Positions 27,966 through 38,502 of a DNA stretch of 64,000 bases are shown in pieces; the first letter of the stretch is position 1; each line of letters starts with the position of its first letter. The stretch is from contig NZ_JPRM01000006.1 of assembly GCF_000737695.1 (NCBI RefSeq), forward strand, positions 124,001-188,000. Reading direction: 5' to 3'. The translations under genes were made by a program, and so were the position numbers. This stretch comes from Flavobacterium hydatis (lineage in GTDB: Bacteria > Bacteroidota > Bacteroidia > Flavobacteriales > Flavobacteriaceae). The notes under the pieces are model-generated. The model saw only the letters and a list, made by a program, of their open reading frames with translations. It was not told the DNA's origin and ran no database searches.

Positions 27966-28571
27966 TTATTTGTTGTACAACTCTACGATTAATTGTTCTT
28001 TAATGTTTTCTGGAATTTGAAGTCTCGCAGGTACAGAAACAAAAGTTCCTTCTTTAAGATCATTGTTCCAAGTAATCCATTCATAAACATGACTTGAATT
28101 TGATAAAGAACGTTCGATAGCCTCTAAAGATTTAGATTTTTCACGAACAGCAACTTTATCACCAGGCTTAAGGTGGTAAGAAGGAATATTAACAACTTCA
28201 CCATTTACAGTAACGTGTCTGTGAGATACAATCTGACGTGCACCTCTTCTAGAAGGAGCGATACCCATTCTAAAAACTACGTTATCTAATCTTGCTTCAC
28301 ATAATTGTAATAAAACTTCACCAGTAACTCCTTTAGTAGCTGATGCTTTTTCGAATAAATTTCTGAATTGTTTTTCTAAAATTCCGTAAGAATATTTAGC
28401 TTTTTGCTTTTCCATTAACTGAACAGCATACTCAGATTTTTTTCCTCTTTTTTTAGCCATCCCGTGTTGTCCAGGTGGGTAATTTCTTTTTTCGAAAGAT
28501 TTATCATCTCCGAAGATTGCTTCGCCAAATTTACGAGCGATTCTTGTACTAGGACCAGTATATCTTGCCAT
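27966..28571 (-). CDS. rpsD: 30S ribosomal protein S4
   Basis: 201 residues with the S4 N-terminal domain and the S4 RNA-binding domain ([35 protein letters not shown]). The N-terminal region lacks the four-Cys zinc site of the C+ form, so this is the zinc-free type. S4 is a primary 16S rRNA binder and, in enterobacteria, the autorepressor of the alpha operon. It follows rpsK after an 89-base spacer, longer than its neighbours' spacers. Confidence 0.98.
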   Translation of the reverse strand: MARYTGPSTRIARKFGEAIFGDDKSFEKRNYPPGQHGMAKKRGKKSEYAVQLMEKQKAKYSYGILEKQFRNLFEKASATKGVTGEVLLQLCEARLDNVVFRMGIAPSRRGARQIVSHRHVTVNGEVVNIPSYHLKPGDKVAVREKSKSLEAIERSLSNSSHVYEWITWNNDLKEGTFVSVPARLQIPENIKEQLIVELYNK

Positions 28572-28660
28572 TTTAAATTGTTTAAGATTGAGATTATGAA
28601 TTCAGGTCTTATCCTTCGATAATCTATATTCAATCTAGGTTATACTATAATTTTTGAGTA

Positions 28661-29044
28661 TTAAACTCTACGTCTTTTAGGAGGACGACATCCGTTGTGA
28701 GGCATTGGAGTAACATCGATAATCTCAGTAACTTCAATTCCACCGTTATGAATAGAACGGATAGCAGACTCACGTCCGTTTCCTGGTCCTTTTACATAAA
28801 CCTTAACTTTTTTAAGTCCTGCCTCAAGAGCTACTTTACTACAATCTTCTGCTGCCATTTGAGCTGCATACGGAGTGTTCTTTTTAGAACCTCTGAAACC
28901 CATTTTACCAGCTGAAGACCAAGAAATAACTTCACCTTTCTTATTAGTCAAAGAAATGATAATGTTGTTGAAAGTGGCAGAAATATGAGCTTCACCCGTT
29001 GATTCAACGATAACTTTACGTTTTTTTGCAGTTGCTTTAGCCAT
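28661..29044 (-). CDS. rpsK: 30S ribosomal protein S11
   Basis: 127 residues with the standard S11 core: [23 protein letters not shown] near the N-terminus and the C-terminal [19 protein letters not shown] end. S11 lies on the platform of the 30S subunit near the E-site codon. It follows rpsM by 8 bases. Confidence 0.98.
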   Translation of the reverse strand: MAKATAKKRKVIVESTGEAHISATFNNIIISLTNKKGEVISWSSAGKMGFRGSKKNTPYAAQMAAEDCSKVALEAGLKKVKVYVKGPGNGRESAIRSIHNGGIEVTEIIDVTPMPHNGCRPPKRRRV

Positions 29045-29052
29045 ATTACTTA

Positions 29053-29427
29053 TTATTTAGTTGCTTTTTTCTTGTTAGCAACAGTTTTTCTTTTACCTTT
29101 TCTTGTTCTAGAGTTGTTTTTAGTTCTTTGTCCTCTTAACGGAAGACCAGATCTATGACGGATACCTCTATAACAACCAATATCCATTAAACGCTTGATG
29201 TTCAAAGAAACTTCAGAACGTAATTCTCCTTCAATTTTGAAAACTGATACTGCCTCACGAATTGCTCCGATCTCATCATCATTCCATTCTTGAACTTTTT
29301 TATCTTGGCTTACTTGAGCTTTCTCTAAAATCTCAATAGCTCTACTTCTTCCTAATCCAAAGATATAGGTAAGTGCTATAACACCTCTCTTATTTTTTGG
29401 GATATCTACCCCTGCTATTCTTGCCAT
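29053..29427 (-). CDS. rpsM: 30S ribosomal protein S13
   Basis: 124 residues: [22 protein letters not shown] at the N-terminus, the helix-turn-helix region, and the conserved [24 protein letters not shown] signature followed by a basic tail. S13 is in the 30S head, contacting the P-site tRNA and making intersubunit bridges. Its start lies 2 bases after the rpmJ stop. Confidence 0.98.
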   Translation of the reverse strand: MARIAGVDIPKNKRGVIALTYIFGLGRSRAIEILEKAQVSQDKKVQEWNDDEIGAIREAVSVFKIEGELRSEVSLNIKRLMDIGCYRGIRHRSGLPLRGQRTKNNSRTRKGKRKTVANKKKATK

Positions 29428-29429
29428 AA

Positions 29430-29546
29430 TTATCCTTGTCTTTGTTTAAATCTAGGATTCTTTTTGTTTATTACGTACAATCTCCCTTTTCTACGCACAA
29501 TGATGCACTCGGGACTTCTCTTTTTTACTGATGCTCTAACTTTCAT
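29430..29546 (-). CDS. rpmJ: 50S ribosomal protein L36, zinc-free form
   Basis: A 38-codon gene read directly from the minus strand, starting [20 protein letters not shown] and ending NPRFKQRQG. Three of the four zinc ligands of the classical L36 (Cys11, Cys27 and His33 in E. coli numbering) are Ser, Asn and Phe here; only Cys14 remains, so zinc binding is not expected. Position between infA and rpsM and the ends of the sequence make the identity certain. Confidence 0.95.
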   Translation of the reverse strand: MKVRASVKKRSPECIIVRRKGRLYVINKKNPRFKQRQG

Positions 29547-29558
29547 AGTGAATATCCT

Positions 29559-29774
29559 TTAATATCTATAAGTAATTCTTGCTTTTGACAAGTCGTAAGG
29601 GCTCATTTCCAGTTTCACCTTATCACCAGGTAATAATTTGATATAATGCATACGCATTTTTCCAGAAATATGAGCGATTACTATATGTCCATTTTCTAAT
29701 TCTACACGGAACATCGCATTTGACAATGCTTCAATGATTGATCCGTCTTGTTCTATTGCTGATTGTTTTGCCAT
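29559..29774 (-). CDS. infA: Translation initiation factor IF-1
   Basis: 71 residues forming a single S1/OB-fold domain: [23 protein letters not shown], then [20 protein letters not shown] and a C-terminal [12 protein letters not shown]-1 binds the A site of the 30S subunit during initiation. The gene lies 7 bases after secY; adk and map, often found at this point in other phyla, are absent. Confidence 0.98.
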   Translation of the reverse strand: MAKQSAIEQDGSIIEALSNAMFRVELENGHIVIAHISGKMRMHYIKLLPGDKVKLEMSPYDLSKARITYRY

Positions 29775-29781
29775 ATAAAAA

Positions 29782-31128
29782 TTAAGCTACTGCTTTTCTA
29801 TTTTTACCAGTCTTCATTAAACCATCATAATGTTTGTTTAATAAATATGAGTTAATTTGTTGAATAGTATCTATTGCAACACCAACCATAATTATTAACG
29901 AGGTACCTCCAAAAAACATTGCCCAAGATTGTTGTACATCCATAAAACTTACAACAATAGCCGGGAACACAGCAATCAAAGCAAGGAATAAAGATCCTGG
30001 GAAAGTTATTAAAGACATCACTTTATCAAGATAATCTGAAGTCTCAACACCTGGTCTAACACCTGGAATGAAACCACCACTTCTCTTTAAATCATCAGAC
30101 ATCTTATTAGTAGGTACTGTAATTGCAGTATAAAAGAAAGTAAATACAACTATTAAAGTTGCAAATACAAAGTTATACCAGAATCCAAACATATTACTAA
30201 AAGCACCAACAATTGATTGTGATGTATCTGATTTTGATAATCCGGCTACAGCTGCAGGAATAAACATAATTGCTTGTGCAAAAATGATTGGCATAACCCC
30301 AGAAGCATTAAGCTTAAGTGGAATCCATTGTCTATTTCCTCCCATCAAATCTTGCTCATAATCTCCTGAAGTAGTACGACGAGCGTATTGAACTGGAATT
30401 TTACGAACTGCCATAATCAACAGTACACAAGAAATAATAACTAATAACCAAATAATAATTTCGATAACTAATAACATTGGTCCTCCATTGTTATTTGTAA
30501 CTCTGGTTGTAAATTCTTGAATAAAAGCTTGTGGAAAACGAGCTAATATACCAACCATAATCAACAATGAAATTCCATTTCCAATACCCTTATCTGTAAT
30601 TTTCTCTCCTAACCACATGGCAAAAATTGTACCTGTAACTAAGATTATCACAGAAGAAAATAAAAACTCAAAAGAATTAAAACCTAGTAAGAATGCACTA
30701 CTAGGTAATGTTCTATATAAATTATAGATATAAGTTGGTCCTTGAACTAGTGTAATAACAATAGTCAACCAACGTGTTATCTGATTAATTTTTTTTCTAC
30801 CACTCTCTCCATCATTTTGAAGTTTTTGTAAATACGGAATCGCAATTCCCATTAACTGTACAACAATAGACGCAGAAATATAAGGCATAATACCTAAAGC
30901 AAAAACTGAAGCTTTAGAGAATGCACCTCCGGTGAACATGTCTAGAATAGATCCTAAACCATTTTTTGTTTGTCCCGCTAAACCAGTCAATTGCGTTGCA
31001 TCAATTCCAGGAAGCGTAACGTGTGCTCCAAAACGATATACTAAAAGAAGACCTAAAGTAATTAAGATTCTATTTTTTAGTTCTTCGATTTTCCAAACAT
31101 TACTTATTGATTCAATAAATTTCTTCAT
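29782..31128 (-). CDS. secY: Preprotein translocase subunit SecY
   Basis: A 448-residue protein with ten predicted membrane helices. It opens with a short cytoplasmic N-terminus and has the SecY signatures [15 protein letters not shown] and the GMFSGGAFS-like plug segment (here [17 protein letters not shown]), and [16 protein letters not shown] in a cytoplasmic loop. It forms the protein-conducting channel of the inner membrane with SecE and SecG, encoded elsewhere. It follows rplO by 12 bases at the end of the spc segment. Confidence 0.98.
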   Translation of the reverse strand: MKKFIESISNVWKIEELKNRILITLGLLLVYRFGAHVTLPGIDATQLTGLAGQTKNGLGSILDMFTGGAFSKASVFALGIMPYISASIVVQLMGIAIPYLQKLQNDGESGRKKINQITRWLTIVITLVQGPTYIYNLYRTLPSSAFLLGFNSFEFLFSSVIILVTGTIFAMWLGEKITDKGIGNGISLLIMVGILARFPQAFIQEFTTRVTNNNGGPMLLVIEIIIWLLVIISCVLLIMAVRKIPVQYARRTTSGDYEQDLMGGNRQWIPLKLNASGVMPIIFAQAIMFIPAAVAGLSKSDTSQSIVGAFSNMFGFWYNFVFATLIVVFTFFYTAITVPTNKMSDDLKRSGGFIPGVRPGVETSDYLDKVMSLITFPGSLFLALIAVFPAIVVSFMDVQQSWAMFFGGTSLIIMVGVAIDTIQQINSYLLNKHYDGLMKTGKNRKAVA

Positions 31129-31140
31129 ACAATAGAAAAA

Positions 31141-31593
31141 TTATATTGTTACAGCCTCTCCACCAGCAGCTTCAATAGCAGCTTTTGCAGTAGCAGTAAA
31201 TTTGTGAGCAGTTACTTTTAATTTTGCTTTCAATTCTCCTCTACCTAAAATCTTAACGATTTCATTTTTGGTAGCTAGACGATTAGCTACATAAACTGCC
31301 ATATCAACAGAATCTGTAACAATACCATTGTCTACTAATAATTGAAGCGTATCTAAATTTACACCTTCGTATTCTTTACGGTTGATGTTTGTGAAACCGA
31401 ACTTAGGTACACGTCTTTGAAGTGGCATTTGCCCTCCTTCAAAACCAATCTTTTTAGAATAACCAGAACGAGATTTTGCTCCTTTGTGACCTCTTGCAGC
31501 AGTGCCACCTTTTCCAGAACCTTCTCCTCTACCTAATCTTTTATTTTGATTGTGCGTTGATCCTTCAGCTGGTTGTAAGTTACTTAAATTCAT
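31141..31593 (-). CDS. rplO: 50S ribosomal protein L15
   Basis: 150 residues with the Gly/Lys/Arg-rich N-terminal extension (LGRGEGSGKGGTAARGHKGA) that penetrates 23S rRNA, followed by QMPLQRRVPKFGFTN and the C-terminal globular domain. It is an assembly protein of the large subunit. Located between rpmD and secY, as is usual. Confidence 0.98.
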   Translation of the reverse strand: MNLSNLQPAEGSTHNQNKRLGRGEGSGKGGTAARGHKGAKSRSGYSKKIGFEGGQMPLQRRVPKFGFTNINRKEYEGVNLDTLQLLVDNGIVTDSVDMAVYVANRLATKNEIVKILGRGELKAKLKVTAHKFTATAKAAIEAAGGEAVTI

Positions 31594-31604
31594 AACAGTA
31601 TTTG

Positions 31605-31787
31605 TTATTTAGCTTCTTCAACAGAAACTAAGTGTTTAACTTTGTTTATCATCCCAAGGATAGCAGGATTTGAATCATGCTCTACAACTTGTCCCATTTT
31701 ACGTAGACCTAAAGCTTCCAAACCTCTTTTTTGAGAAAGAGGACAGTTGATTTTGCTTCTTACTTGTTTTACTAATAATTTAGCCAT
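31605..31787 (-). CDS. rpmD: 50S ribosomal protein L30
   Basis: 60 residues beginning [20 protein letters not shown] and containing [25 protein letters not shown], the full bacterial L30 signature. It lies between rpsE and rplO with spacers of 12 and 11 bases. Confidence 0.97.
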   Translation of the reverse strand: MAKLLVKQVRSKINCPLSQKRGLEALGLRKMGQVVEHDSNPAILGMINKVKHLVSVEEAK

Positions 31788-31799
31788 AATTTCCTTGAA

Positions 31800-32321
31800 T
31801 TAACCTTTAAAAACTTTTTCTAAAGAAACACCTCTTTGTTTTGCAACAGTATAAGCGCTTCTCATTTGTAATAAAGCATCAAAAGTTGCTTTCACTACGT
31901 TATGAGGATTTGATGATCCTTGAGATTTAGATAATACATCGTGAATACCTACTGACTCAAGAACTGAACGAACAGCTCCACCAGCAATAACTCCTGTACC
32001 ATGAGACGCAGGAATTAAGAATACACGTGCACCACCAAATTTACCTTTTTGTTCGTGAGGAACAGATTGTCCATTCAAAGGAATTTTTACTAAATTTTTC
32101 TTAGCATCTTCTACTGCTTTCGCAATTGCTTCAGAAACGTCTTTAGATTTTCCTAATCCGTGACCAACTACTCCATTTTCATCACCTACAACTACAATAG
32201 CAGAAAAACCGAAAGCTCTACCACCTTTTGTAACTTTAGTAACACGATTAACACTTACCAGACGATCTTTAAGTTCAAGACCACTTGGTTTTACCAATTC
32301 TACATTTTTGTATTTAGACAT
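31800..32321 (-). CDS. rpsE: 30S ribosomal protein S5
   Basis: 173 residues: the N-terminal double-stranded-RNA-binding-like domain ([21 protein letters not shown]) and C-terminal domain with [24 protein letters not shown]5 acts in translational accuracy and mRNA unwinding at the entry channel. The conserved Gly-Arg-rich loop targeted by spectinomycin-resistance mutations is intact. Confidence 0.98.
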   Translation of the reverse strand: MSKYKNVELVKPSGLELKDRLVSVNRVTKVTKGGRAFGFSAIVVVGDENGVVGHGLGKSKDVSEAIAKAVEDAKKNLVKIPLNGQSVPHEQKGKFGGARVFLIPASHGTGVIAGGAVRSVLESVGIHDVLSKSQGSSNPHNVVKATFDALLQMRSAYTVAKQRGVSLEKVFKG

Positions 32322-32327
32322 AATATA

Positions 32328-32678
32328 TTAGAATTTAAGTCCAGCCGCTCTTGCGCCTTCTGCTAATGATTTAATACGACCGTGATATAAGTATCCTCCT
32401 CTATCGAAAGTTACTGCATCAATTCCAGCTTTTAACGCTTTCTCTGCAACTAGTTTTCCAACTGCATTTGCAATTTCTACGTTCGTACCTTTACCTATTT
32501 CTTTTTCTCTTGAAGAGGCAGCTAATAAAGTAACTCCGTTTACATCATCAATAAGTTGTGCGTAAATTTCTTTGTTACTTCTAAATACAGATAGTCTTGG
32601 CTTAGTAGCAGAACCACTAATCGTTTTTCTAATTCTGAATTTAATTCTCTGTCTTCTATCAGATTTTGTTAATGACAT
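32328..32678 (-). CDS. rplR: 50S ribosomal protein L18
   Basis: 116 residues with the 5S-rRNA-binding L18 core: [26 protein letters not shown] at the N-terminus and [24 protein letters not shown] at the C-terminus. It is spaced 6 bases from rpsE and 11 from rplF. Confidence 0.98.
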   Translation of the reverse strand: MSLTKSDRRQRIKFRIRKTISGSATKPRLSVFRSNKEIYAQLIDDVNGVTLLAASSREKEIGKGTNVEIANAVGKLVAEKALKAGIDAVTFDRGGYLYHGRIKSLAEGARAAGLKF

Positions 32679-32689
32679 AATCTTATTTT

Positions 32690-33232
32690 TTAAGCTGATT
32701 TACCTGCTTTTCTTCTTAATACTTCACCTACAAATTTAACACCTTTTCCTTTATATGGCTCTGGCTTACGGAAACCTCTGATTTTCGCAGCTACTTGACC
32801 TAAAAGTTGTTTATCTAATGATGTTAATTTTACGATAGGGTTCTTACCTTTTTCAGAGATTGTTTCTAAAACTACTTCAGGAGCAATTTCCAAAACAATA
32901 TTGTGAGAATATCCAAGAGCTAAATCTAACTTTTGTCCTTGATTAGAAGCTCTATAACCAACTCCAACCAATTCTAAAGACTTAGTAAACCCTTCATTTA
33001 CACCAACAATCATGTTATTGATTAATGATCTGTAAAGTCCGTGTTTTGCTCTGTGATCTTTATGATCAGACGATCTTTCTACTTGAACTTGATCGCCTTC
33101 AACTTTTACAGTTACGTCCGAGAACTCCTGTGTAAGCTGACCGTTTTTTCCTTTTACTGTAATAATACCGTCTTTAACTTCTACAGTTACTCCAGCAGGG
33201 ATTACAATTGGATTTTTACCTATTCTTGACAT
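32690..33232 (-). CDS. rplF: 50S ribosomal protein L6
   Basis: 180 residues made of two tandem L6 domains. [19 protein letters not shown] opens the first, and the second ends with the family signature [22 protein letters not shown]. It lies near the factor-binding site of the large subunit. It follows rpsH by 18 bases. Confidence 0.98.
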   Translation of the reverse strand: MSRIGKNPIVIPAGVTVEVKDGIITVKGKNGQLTQEFSDVTVKVEGDQVQVERSSDHKDHRAKHGLYRSLINNMIVGVNEGFTKSLELVGVGYRASNQGQKLDLALGYSHNIVLEIAPEVVLETISEKGKNPIVKLTSLDKQLLGQVAAKIRGFRKPEPYKGKGVKFVGEVLRRKAGKSA

Positions 33233-33250
33233 CTTATATAGTCTTTATAA

Positions 33251-33649
33251 TTAGTATACGTAACAAATTACTTCACCACCTACATTTAATTGCTTAGCTT
33301 GTTTTCCAGTCATCAAACCTTTTGATGTAGAAACAATAGCAATTCCTAATCCGTTAAGGATTCTAGGTAAATTAGAAGCACCTGCATATTTACGCAAACC
33401 TGGTTTACTAATTCTTTGGATATCTTTAATTACTGACTCTTTAGTATCTTTATCATACTTCAAAGCAATTTTGATTGAACCCTGAACAGCGTTGTCCTCA
33501 AATTTGTAACTTAAGATATAACCTTGATCGAATAAGATCTTAGTTATTTCTTTTTTTAGATTAGATGCTGGAATCTCAACAACTTTGTGGTTTGCAGCCA
33601 CAGCGTTACGAACTCTAGTCAAATAATCTGCAATAGGATCTGTATACAT
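33251..33649 (-). CDS. rpsH: 30S ribosomal protein S8
   Basis: 132 residues from the ATG at 33649 ([16 protein letters not shown]), the conserved S8 start. An upstream in-frame start at 33685 would fall in the loop of a strong hairpin and is rejected. The C-terminus has [27 protein letters not shown]8 binds 16S rRNA helix 21 and in E. coli represses the spc operon by binding its mRNA. Here a 10-bp hairpin and a promoter-like TTG-N20-TACTTTTG lie in the 104-base gap before the gene, which is the widest gap in the spc segment. Confidence 0.97.
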   Translation of the reverse strand: MYTDPIADYLTRVRNAVAANHKVVEIPASNLKKEITKILFDQGYILSYKFEDNAVQGSIKIALKYDKDTKESVIKDIQRISKPGLRKYAGASNLPRILNGLGIAIVSTSKGLMTGKQAKQLNVGGEVICYVY

Positions 33650-33673
33650 ATGTATTTGATTGCGATTATGGTT

Positions 33674-33697
33674 TTCGGGAGACACTCGTCTCCCGAA
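33674..33697 (-). promoter_or_regulatory. Strong hairpin in the rpsH leader
   Basis: TTCGGGAGAC (33674-33683) and GTCTCCCGAA (33688-33697) form a perfect 10-bp stem with a 4-base loop, 24 bases before the rpsH start. No T run follows it on the minus strand, so it is not an obvious terminator. Its place suggests a translational operator or mRNA processing site for the second half of the spc genes. Confidence 0.55.
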
Positions 33698-33729
33698 CCT
33701 TTAATCAATTAAAATTATTTTTTGGTTTG

Positions 33730-33760
33730 CAAAAGTAATAACTTATTGCGAGATTACCAA
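33730..33760 (-). promoter_or_regulatory. Candidate internal promoter before rpsH (TTG-N20-TACTTTTG)
   Basis: The minus strand has TTG (33758-33760), a 20-base spacer and TACTTTTG (33730-33737). The -33 box overlaps the last codons of rpsN. The predicted transcript would begin near 33723 and include the rpsH leader hairpin. Confidence 0.5.
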
Positions 33761-34023
33761 GACGCCTTTTTAACTCCAGGAATTAATCCATTATTAGCCA
33801 TCTCACGGAAAGTTACACGCGAAATACCAAATTGACGAATATAACCTCTTGGTCTACCTGTTAATTTACAACGGTTGTGCAAACGAACTGGTGAAGCATT
33901 TTTAGGTAATTTTTGTAAGCCTTCGTAATCTCCAGCTTCTAATAAAGCTTTTCTTTTCTCAGCGTACTTAGCTACCGTTTTCTCTCTTTTCACCTCACGG
34001 GCTTTCATTGATTCTTTAGCCAT
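33754..34023 (-). CDS. rpsN: 30S ribosomal protein S14, zinc-free form
   Basis: 89 residues, the long C- type S14: [43 protein letters not shown] and a final KKASW. The CxxC-x12-CxxC zinc site of the short form is absent. It follows rplE by 3 bases. Confidence 0.97.
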   Translation of the reverse strand: MAKESMKAREVKREKTVAKYAEKRKALLEAGDYEGLQKLPKNASPVRLHNRCKLTGRPRGYIRQFGISRVTFREMANNGLIPGVKKASW

Positions 34024-34026
34024 GTC

Positions 34027-34578
34027 TTAATTCTTTTTAAAAGGTAATCCTAATTCAGCCAATAATGACTTTGCTTCCTTGTCTGTTTGAGCAGTAGTAA
34101 CAAAAGTAATATCCATTCCTGAAATTTTGTTTACTTTGTCAATATCAATTTCTGGGAAAATGATTTGCTCTAAAACTCCAAGATTATAATTACCTCTTCC
34201 GTCAAAACCTGTAGCTTTAATACCACTAAAATCTCTAACGCGCGGTAAAGCAGAAGTAATAAGTCTATCTAAAAACTCATACATTCTCTCACCACGTAAA
34301 GTAACTTTTGCTCCAATAGGCATCCCTTTTCTCAATTTAAAAGACGCAACGTCTTTCTTAGAAATTGTAGATACTGCTTTTTGTCCAGTGATCTTTGTTA
34401 ACTCATCAACCGCATAGTCAATAAGTTTTTTATCAGATACAGCTGCACCAACTCCACGGCTCAAAACGATTTTTTCAAGTTTAGGAACTTGCATTACGTT
34501 TGTATATCCGAATTCTTCTTTAAGAGCAGAGATTACTCTACTCTTATATTCTTCTTTTAGTCTAGGTGTATATGCCAT
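34027..34578 (-). CDS. rplE: 50S ribosomal protein L5
   Basis: 183 residues with [23 protein letters not shown] near the N-terminus, [13 protein letters not shown] and the C-terminal [24 protein letters not shown]5 binds 5S rRNA and contacts the P-site tRNA. It sits between rplX and rpsN, as in the standard spc order. Confidence 0.98.
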   Translation of the reverse strand: MAYTPRLKEEYKSRVISALKEEFGYTNVMQVPKLEKIVLSRGVGAAVSDKKLIDYAVDELTKITGQKAVSTISKKDVASFKLRKGMPIGAKVTLRGERMYEFLDRLITSALPRVRDFSGIKATGFDGRGNYNLGVLEQIIFPEIDIDKVNKISGMDITFVTTAQTDKEAKSLLAELGLPFKKN

Positions 34579-34580
34579 TA

Positions 34581-34895
34581 CTATAGTACTTGATTAGATT
34601 TTTTTGAAAATCTTACTTTCTTATCTCCTTCTACTCTAATACCAACTCTAGTTGCTTCCTTAGTTTTAGGATCAATAAGAGAAATGTTAGATATTTGTAT
34701 AGAAGCTTCTTTCTTAACGATACCACCTTGAGGGTTTTTAGCACTTGGTTTTGTATGTTTCGAAACCATGTTTACACCTTCAACTATCGCTTTATTTTTT
34801 TCACGGTATACACGTAAAACTTTACCTTCTGACCCTTTATGATCACCAGCAATTACTCTTACGATGTCACCTGATTTTATTTTTAGCTTTATCAT
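34581..34895 (-). CDS. rplX: 50S ribosomal protein L24
   Basis: 104 residues with an N-terminal KOW domain ([38 protein letters not shown]) and [22 protein letters not shown]24 starts large-subunit assembly at the 5' end of 23S rRNA. Spacers are 11 bases to rplN and 2 bases to rplE. Confidence 0.98.
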   Translation of the reverse strand: MIKLKIKSGDIVRVIAGDHKGSEGKVLRVYREKNKAIVEGVNMVSKHTKPSAKNPQGGIVKKEASIQISNISLIDPKTKEATRVGIRVEGDKKVRFSKKSNQVL

Positions 34896-34906
34896 CTTAA
34901 AACGAA

Positions 34907-35275
34907 TTAAAGCACTTCTGGTGCTAATGATACAATTTTCATGAATTGTTTTTCACGAAGTTCTCTTGCTACCGGACCAAAAACACGAGTTCCTCTCATT
35001 TCACCAGCAGCATTTAATAACACACATGCGTTGTCATCAAATCTGATGTATGAACCATCGGCTCTTCTCACTTCTTTTTTGGTACGTACAACAACTGCAG
35101 TTGAAACAGCTCCTTTTTTCACGTTTCCGTTTGGAGTTGCATCTTTGATAGAAACTACAATCTTGTCACCAACAGAGGCATACCTTCTTTTGGTACCTCC
35201 TAAAACACGGATAGTTAAAACTTCTTTAGCTCCTGTGTTATCTGCTACTTTTAGTCTTGATTCTTGTTGTACCAT
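34907..35275 (-). CDS. rplN: 50S ribosomal protein L14
   Basis: 122 residues: [27 protein letters not shown], then [18 protein letters not shown] and [13 protein letters not shown], all L14 hallmarks. It lies at the subunit interface. The gene follows rpsQ by 2 bases, joining S10 and spc segments without a visible promoter. Confidence 0.98.
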
Positions 35276-35277
35276 AA

Positions 35278-35538
35278 TTATTTAGCTCTTTCAATGATTT
35301 CAACTAATCTCCAACATTTTGATTTACTCAAAGGACGCGTTTCGCTAATTCTTACAGTATCTCCAATGTTACAGTCGTTTGTTTCGTCGTGTGCAACGTA
35401 TTTCTTTGTTTTCAACACGAACTTACCGTATAATGGGTGTTTTACTTTTCTTACTTCAGCAACAACGATAGATTTCTCCATTTTGTTAGAAGTAACAACA
35501 CCAATTCTTTCTTTTCTTAAATTTCTTTTTTCTTCCAT
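35278..35538 (-). CDS. rpsQ: 30S ribosomal protein S17
   Basis: 86 residues forming an OB fold: [41 protein letters not shown] and [24 protein letters not shown]17 is a primary 16S rRNA binder. Last gene of the S10 segment. Confidence 0.98.
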   Translation of the reverse strand: MEEKRNLRKERIGVVTSNKMEKSIVVAEVRKVKHPLYGKFVLKTKKYVAHDETNDCNIGDTVRISETRPLSKSKCWRLVEIIERAK

Positions 35539-35555
35539 CTTTCAGCAGAATACAA

Positions 35556-35747
35556 TTATTGTAACTCTCTTTTAGTTAGCTCTGTAGCCAATCTTGCAAC
35601 TGTTCTTCTTACACTTCTAATTTGAAGTGGATTCTCAATTGGAGAAATAGCGTGGGCCATTTTTAGGTCAGCATATATCTTCTTAGTTTGACTAAGTTTT
35701 TCTTGCAACTCCGCTGCAGAAAGATCTTTTATTTCTGATTGTTTCAT
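35556..35747 (-). CDS. rpmC: 50S ribosomal protein L29
   Basis: 63 residues, two helices: MKQSEIKDLSAAELQEKLSQ and MAHAISPIENPLQIRSVRRTVARL. L29 lies at the tunnel exit next to L23, near the trigger factor site. Position between rplP and rpsQ is standard. Confidence 0.97.
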   Translation of the reverse strand: MKQSEIKDLSAAELQEKLSQTKKIYADLKMAHAISPIENPLQIRSVRRTVARLATELTKRELQ

Positions 35748-35760
35748 AATATATTATAAA

Positions 35761-36186
35761 TTATGCTTCGAAATCTCTAGCAACGACGAACTTAGTTTTT
35801 ACTGGAAGCTTTTGAGCTGCAAGACGTAACGCCTCTTTTGCAACTGACAAAGGAACTCCTCCAACTTCAAACATAATTCTTCCGGGTTTAACAACGGCAG
35901 CCCAATATTCAACGGCACCTTTACCTTTACCCATACGTACCTCAAGAGGCTTCTTAGTAATTGGTTTGTCTGGAAATATTTTGATCCATAATTGTCCTTC
36001 TCTCTTCATGAAACGAGTTGCAGCGATACGCGCAGCTTCGATTTGACGAGAGGTTAAGAACATTCCATCTTCATGTACAGATTTAATACCAAACATTCCA
36101 TTAGAAAGTTCATGCCCTCTTTGAGAGTTACCTTTCATTTTACCTTTTTGTACCTTACGGTATTTTGTTCTTTTAGGCTGTAACAT
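35761..36186 (-). CDS. rplP: 50S ribosomal protein L16
   Basis: 141 residues: [51 protein letters not shown] and [21 protein letters not shown]16 helps position the A-site tRNA. The Arg hydroxylated in some bacteria lies in the conserved MGKGKG neighbourhood, but modification cannot be judged here. Confidence 0.98.
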   Translation of the reverse strand: MLQPKRTKYRKVQKGKMKGNSQRGHELSNGMFGIKSVHEDGMFLTSRQIEAARIAATRFMKREGQLWIKIFPDKPITKKPLEVRMGKGKGAVEYWAAVVKPGRIMFEVGGVPLSVAKEALRLAAQKLPVKTKFVVARDFEA

Positions 36187-36205
36187 TTTTCTTTAGTTTA
36201 AAAAT

Positions 36206-36958
36206 TTACTTTCTTTTACGAGCGTCTGGTTTTGAACCTTTATTAAAGTTAGATTTGCCACGAGGAGCATCTCCACCTTTACCGCCACCAGCTTGTTTTT
36301 TATCCATTCCAGCAAGCGGAGAAAGATCTCTCTTTCCATAAACTTCACCTTTCATGATCCACACTTTAATTCCCATTCTACCATAAGTAGTATGAGCTTC
36401 TGCAAGTGCATAATCAATATCAGCTCTGAAAGTTGATAGAGGAATTCTACCTTCTTTGAAACCTTCTGAACGCGCCATTTCAGCTCCATTCAAACGACCA
36501 GAAATCAAAACTTTGATACCTTCAGCGTTCATACGCATAGAAGCAGCAATAGCCATTTTGATTGCACGTCTGTAAGAAATACGACTTTCTATTTGACGAG
36601 CGATGCTTGTCGCCACAAGATAAGCATCTAATTCAGGTCTTTTAATTTCAAAGATGTTAATTTGAACCTCTTTGTCAGTAATTTTTTTAAGTTCTTCTTT
36701 TAACTTGTCTACCTCTTGTCCACCTTTCCCGATAATAATACCAGGTCTTGCAGTAGTGATAGTAACGGTTACAAGTTTCAAAGTTCTCTCGATGATTACT
36801 TTTGATACACTAGCTTTTGATAAACGAGCGTGGATATACTTTCTGATTTTGTGATCTTCGGCAAGTTTATCACCGTAATCATTTCCACCATACCAGTTTG
36901 AGTCCCACCCTCTGATGATACCAAGTCTATTTCCAATTGGATTTGTCTTTTGTCCCAT
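36206..36958 (-). CDS. rpsC: 30S ribosomal protein S3
   Basis: 250 residues: [24 protein letters not shown], a KH domain with [21 protein letters not shown], and the S3 C-terminal domain with [36 protein letters not shown] Gly/Lys-rich C-terminal extension makes it slightly longer than the E. coli protein. S3 forms part of the mRNA entry channel. Confidence 0.98.
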   Translation of the reverse strand: MGQKTNPIGNRLGIIRGWDSNWYGGNDYGDKLAEDHKIRKYIHARLSKASVSKVIIERTLKLVTVTITTARPGIIIGKGGQEVDKLKEELKKITDKEVQINIFEIKRPELDAYLVATSIARQIESRISYRRAIKMAIAASMRMNAEGIKVLISGRLNGAEMARSEGFKEGRIPLSTFRADIDYALAEAHTTYGRMGIKVWIMKGEVYGKRDLSPLAGMDKKQAGGGKGGDAPRGKSNFNKGSKPDARKRK

Positions 36959-36963
36959 GCTGT

Positions 36964-37377
36964 TTAAGAATTGCTTTGTGTGTTATTGATAGCTCCAAGC
37001 ACGATTGTTACGTGGTTAGAACGTTTTCTTATTCTGTGTGCACGACCTTGAGGTGCTGGACGAAGTCTTTTCAACATCATTCCTCCATCTACTCTGATCT
37101 CTTTAACAAATAATCCAGCTTCTTCTAAATTACCTTCACTATTTTTTTGCTCCCAGTTGTTGATTGCAGATAATAATAGTTTTTCTAATTTTCTTGAAGC
37201 TTCTTTAGAACTAAATCTTAAGATGTTAAGTGCTCTTTCTACCTTCTGACCTCTTACCAAGTCCGCTACTAAGCGCATTTTTCTAGGTGAAGTAGGGCAG
37301 TTATTCAATTTTGCGAAAGCAATAGACTTATTAGCCTCTTTTCTCGCATCTGCTGTTTCTCTTTTACGAACTCCCAT
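36964..37377 (-). CDS. rplV: 50S ribosomal protein L22
   Basis: 137 residues: [33 protein letters not shown] and the extended beta-hairpin with [31 protein letters not shown] that lines the exit tunnel. The N-terminal part has an extra basic stretch before the core. It lies between rpsS and rpsC. Confidence 0.98.
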
Positions 37378-37383
37378 TGCTTC

Positions 37384-37662
37384 TTATTTTTTACCTTTAT
37401 TTTTTGCTCCAGCATGACCTCTAAAAGATCTAGTTGGTGAAAATTCTCCTAATTTGTGACCTACCATGTTTTCTGTTACGTAAACTGGTACAAATTGACG
37501 ACCGTTATGAACTGCGATAGTTTGTCCAACGAAATCTGGAGTAATCATTGAAGCTCTAGACCAAGTCTTTACAACTGCATTTTTACCACTTTCTACGTTT
37601 TCTTGAACTTTCTTGTCTAACTTATAATGAACGAAAGGTCCTTTTTTTAATGAACGTGCCAT
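37384..37662 (-). CDS. rpsS: 30S ribosomal protein S19
   Basis: 92 residues: [40 protein letters not shown] and [20 protein letters not shown], all diagnostic. S19 forms a complex with S13 in the 30S head. Confidence 0.98.
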   Translation of the reverse strand: MARSLKKGPFVHYKLDKKVQENVESGKNAVVKTWSRASMITPDFVGQTIAVHNGRQFVPVYVTENMVGHKLGEFSPTRSFRGHAGAKNKGKK

Positions 37663-37668
37663 ATCTTA

Positions 37669-38493
37669 TTATTTCTTTCTACGTTCTACGATATACTTGT
37701 TACTCGGGTTTTTCTTAGAACGAGTTCTATAACCTTTAGCTGGTATTCCATTTCTTGAACGTGGATGTCCACCAGAAGAACGTCCTTCTCCACCACCCAT
37801 TGGGTGATCAACAGGGTTCATTGCAACAGGTCTTGTTCTAGGTCTTCTTCCTAACCATCTTGTTCTACCTGCTTTACCAGATACAACTAATTGGTGGTCT
37901 GAATTAGATACTGCTCCAATTGTAGCTGCACAAGTTAACAAAATTAATCTTGTTTCACCTGATGGCATTTTAATTGTAGCATATTTTCCATCTCTTGCCA
38001 TTAATTGAGCAAATGTTCCAGCTGAACGAGCAATTACAGCTCCTTGACCTGGTCTCAATTCGATACAAGAAATAACAGTTCCTAAAGGAATTCTGCTTAA
38101 AGGCAATGTGTTACCAATTTCTGGTTGAGATTCTGGACCAGAAACTAATTTCTGACCAACTTTCAATCCATTTTGTGCGATAACATAAGTTTTCTCTCCA
38201 TCAGCATAAGCTAACAAAGCGATAAATGCAGTACGATTTGGATCATATTCGATTGATTTCACAGTAGCCGGAATTCCTTCTTTTGTACGTTTGAAATCAA
38301 TAATACGATATCTCTGCTTGTGACCACCACCCGTATAACGCATGGTCATCTTTCCTTGACTATTTCTACCTCCAGAGTTTTTTATCGGCGCTATCAAAGA
38401 GCGTTCCGGCTTATCAGTTGTAATGGCGTCATAACCATTCACAACTCTAAATCGCTGACCTGGGGTAATAGGTTTTAATTTTCTTACTGACAT
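37669..38493 (-). CDS. rplB: 50S ribosomal protein L2
   Basis: 274 residues with the OB-fold and SH3-like domains and the C-terminal [22 protein letters not shown] block carrying the conserved His near the peptidyl-transferase centre. L2 is needed for subunit association. It is flanked by rplW (9 bases) and rpsS (6 bases). Confidence 0.98.
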   Translation of the reverse strand: MSVRKLKPITPGQRFRVVNGYDAITTDKPERSLIAPIKNSGGRNSQGKMTMRYTGGGHKQRYRIIDFKRTKEGIPATVKSIEYDPNRTAFIALLAYADGEKTYVIAQNGLKVGQKLVSGPESQPEIGNTLPLSRIPLGTVISCIELRPGQGAVIARSAGTFAQLMARDGKYATIKMPSGETRLILLTCAATIGAVSNSDHQLVVSGKAGRTRWLGRRPRTRPVAMNPVDHPMGGGEGRSSGGHPRSRNGIPAKGYRTRSKKNPSNKYIVERRKK

Positions 38494-38502
38494 TTTTCTA
38501 TC

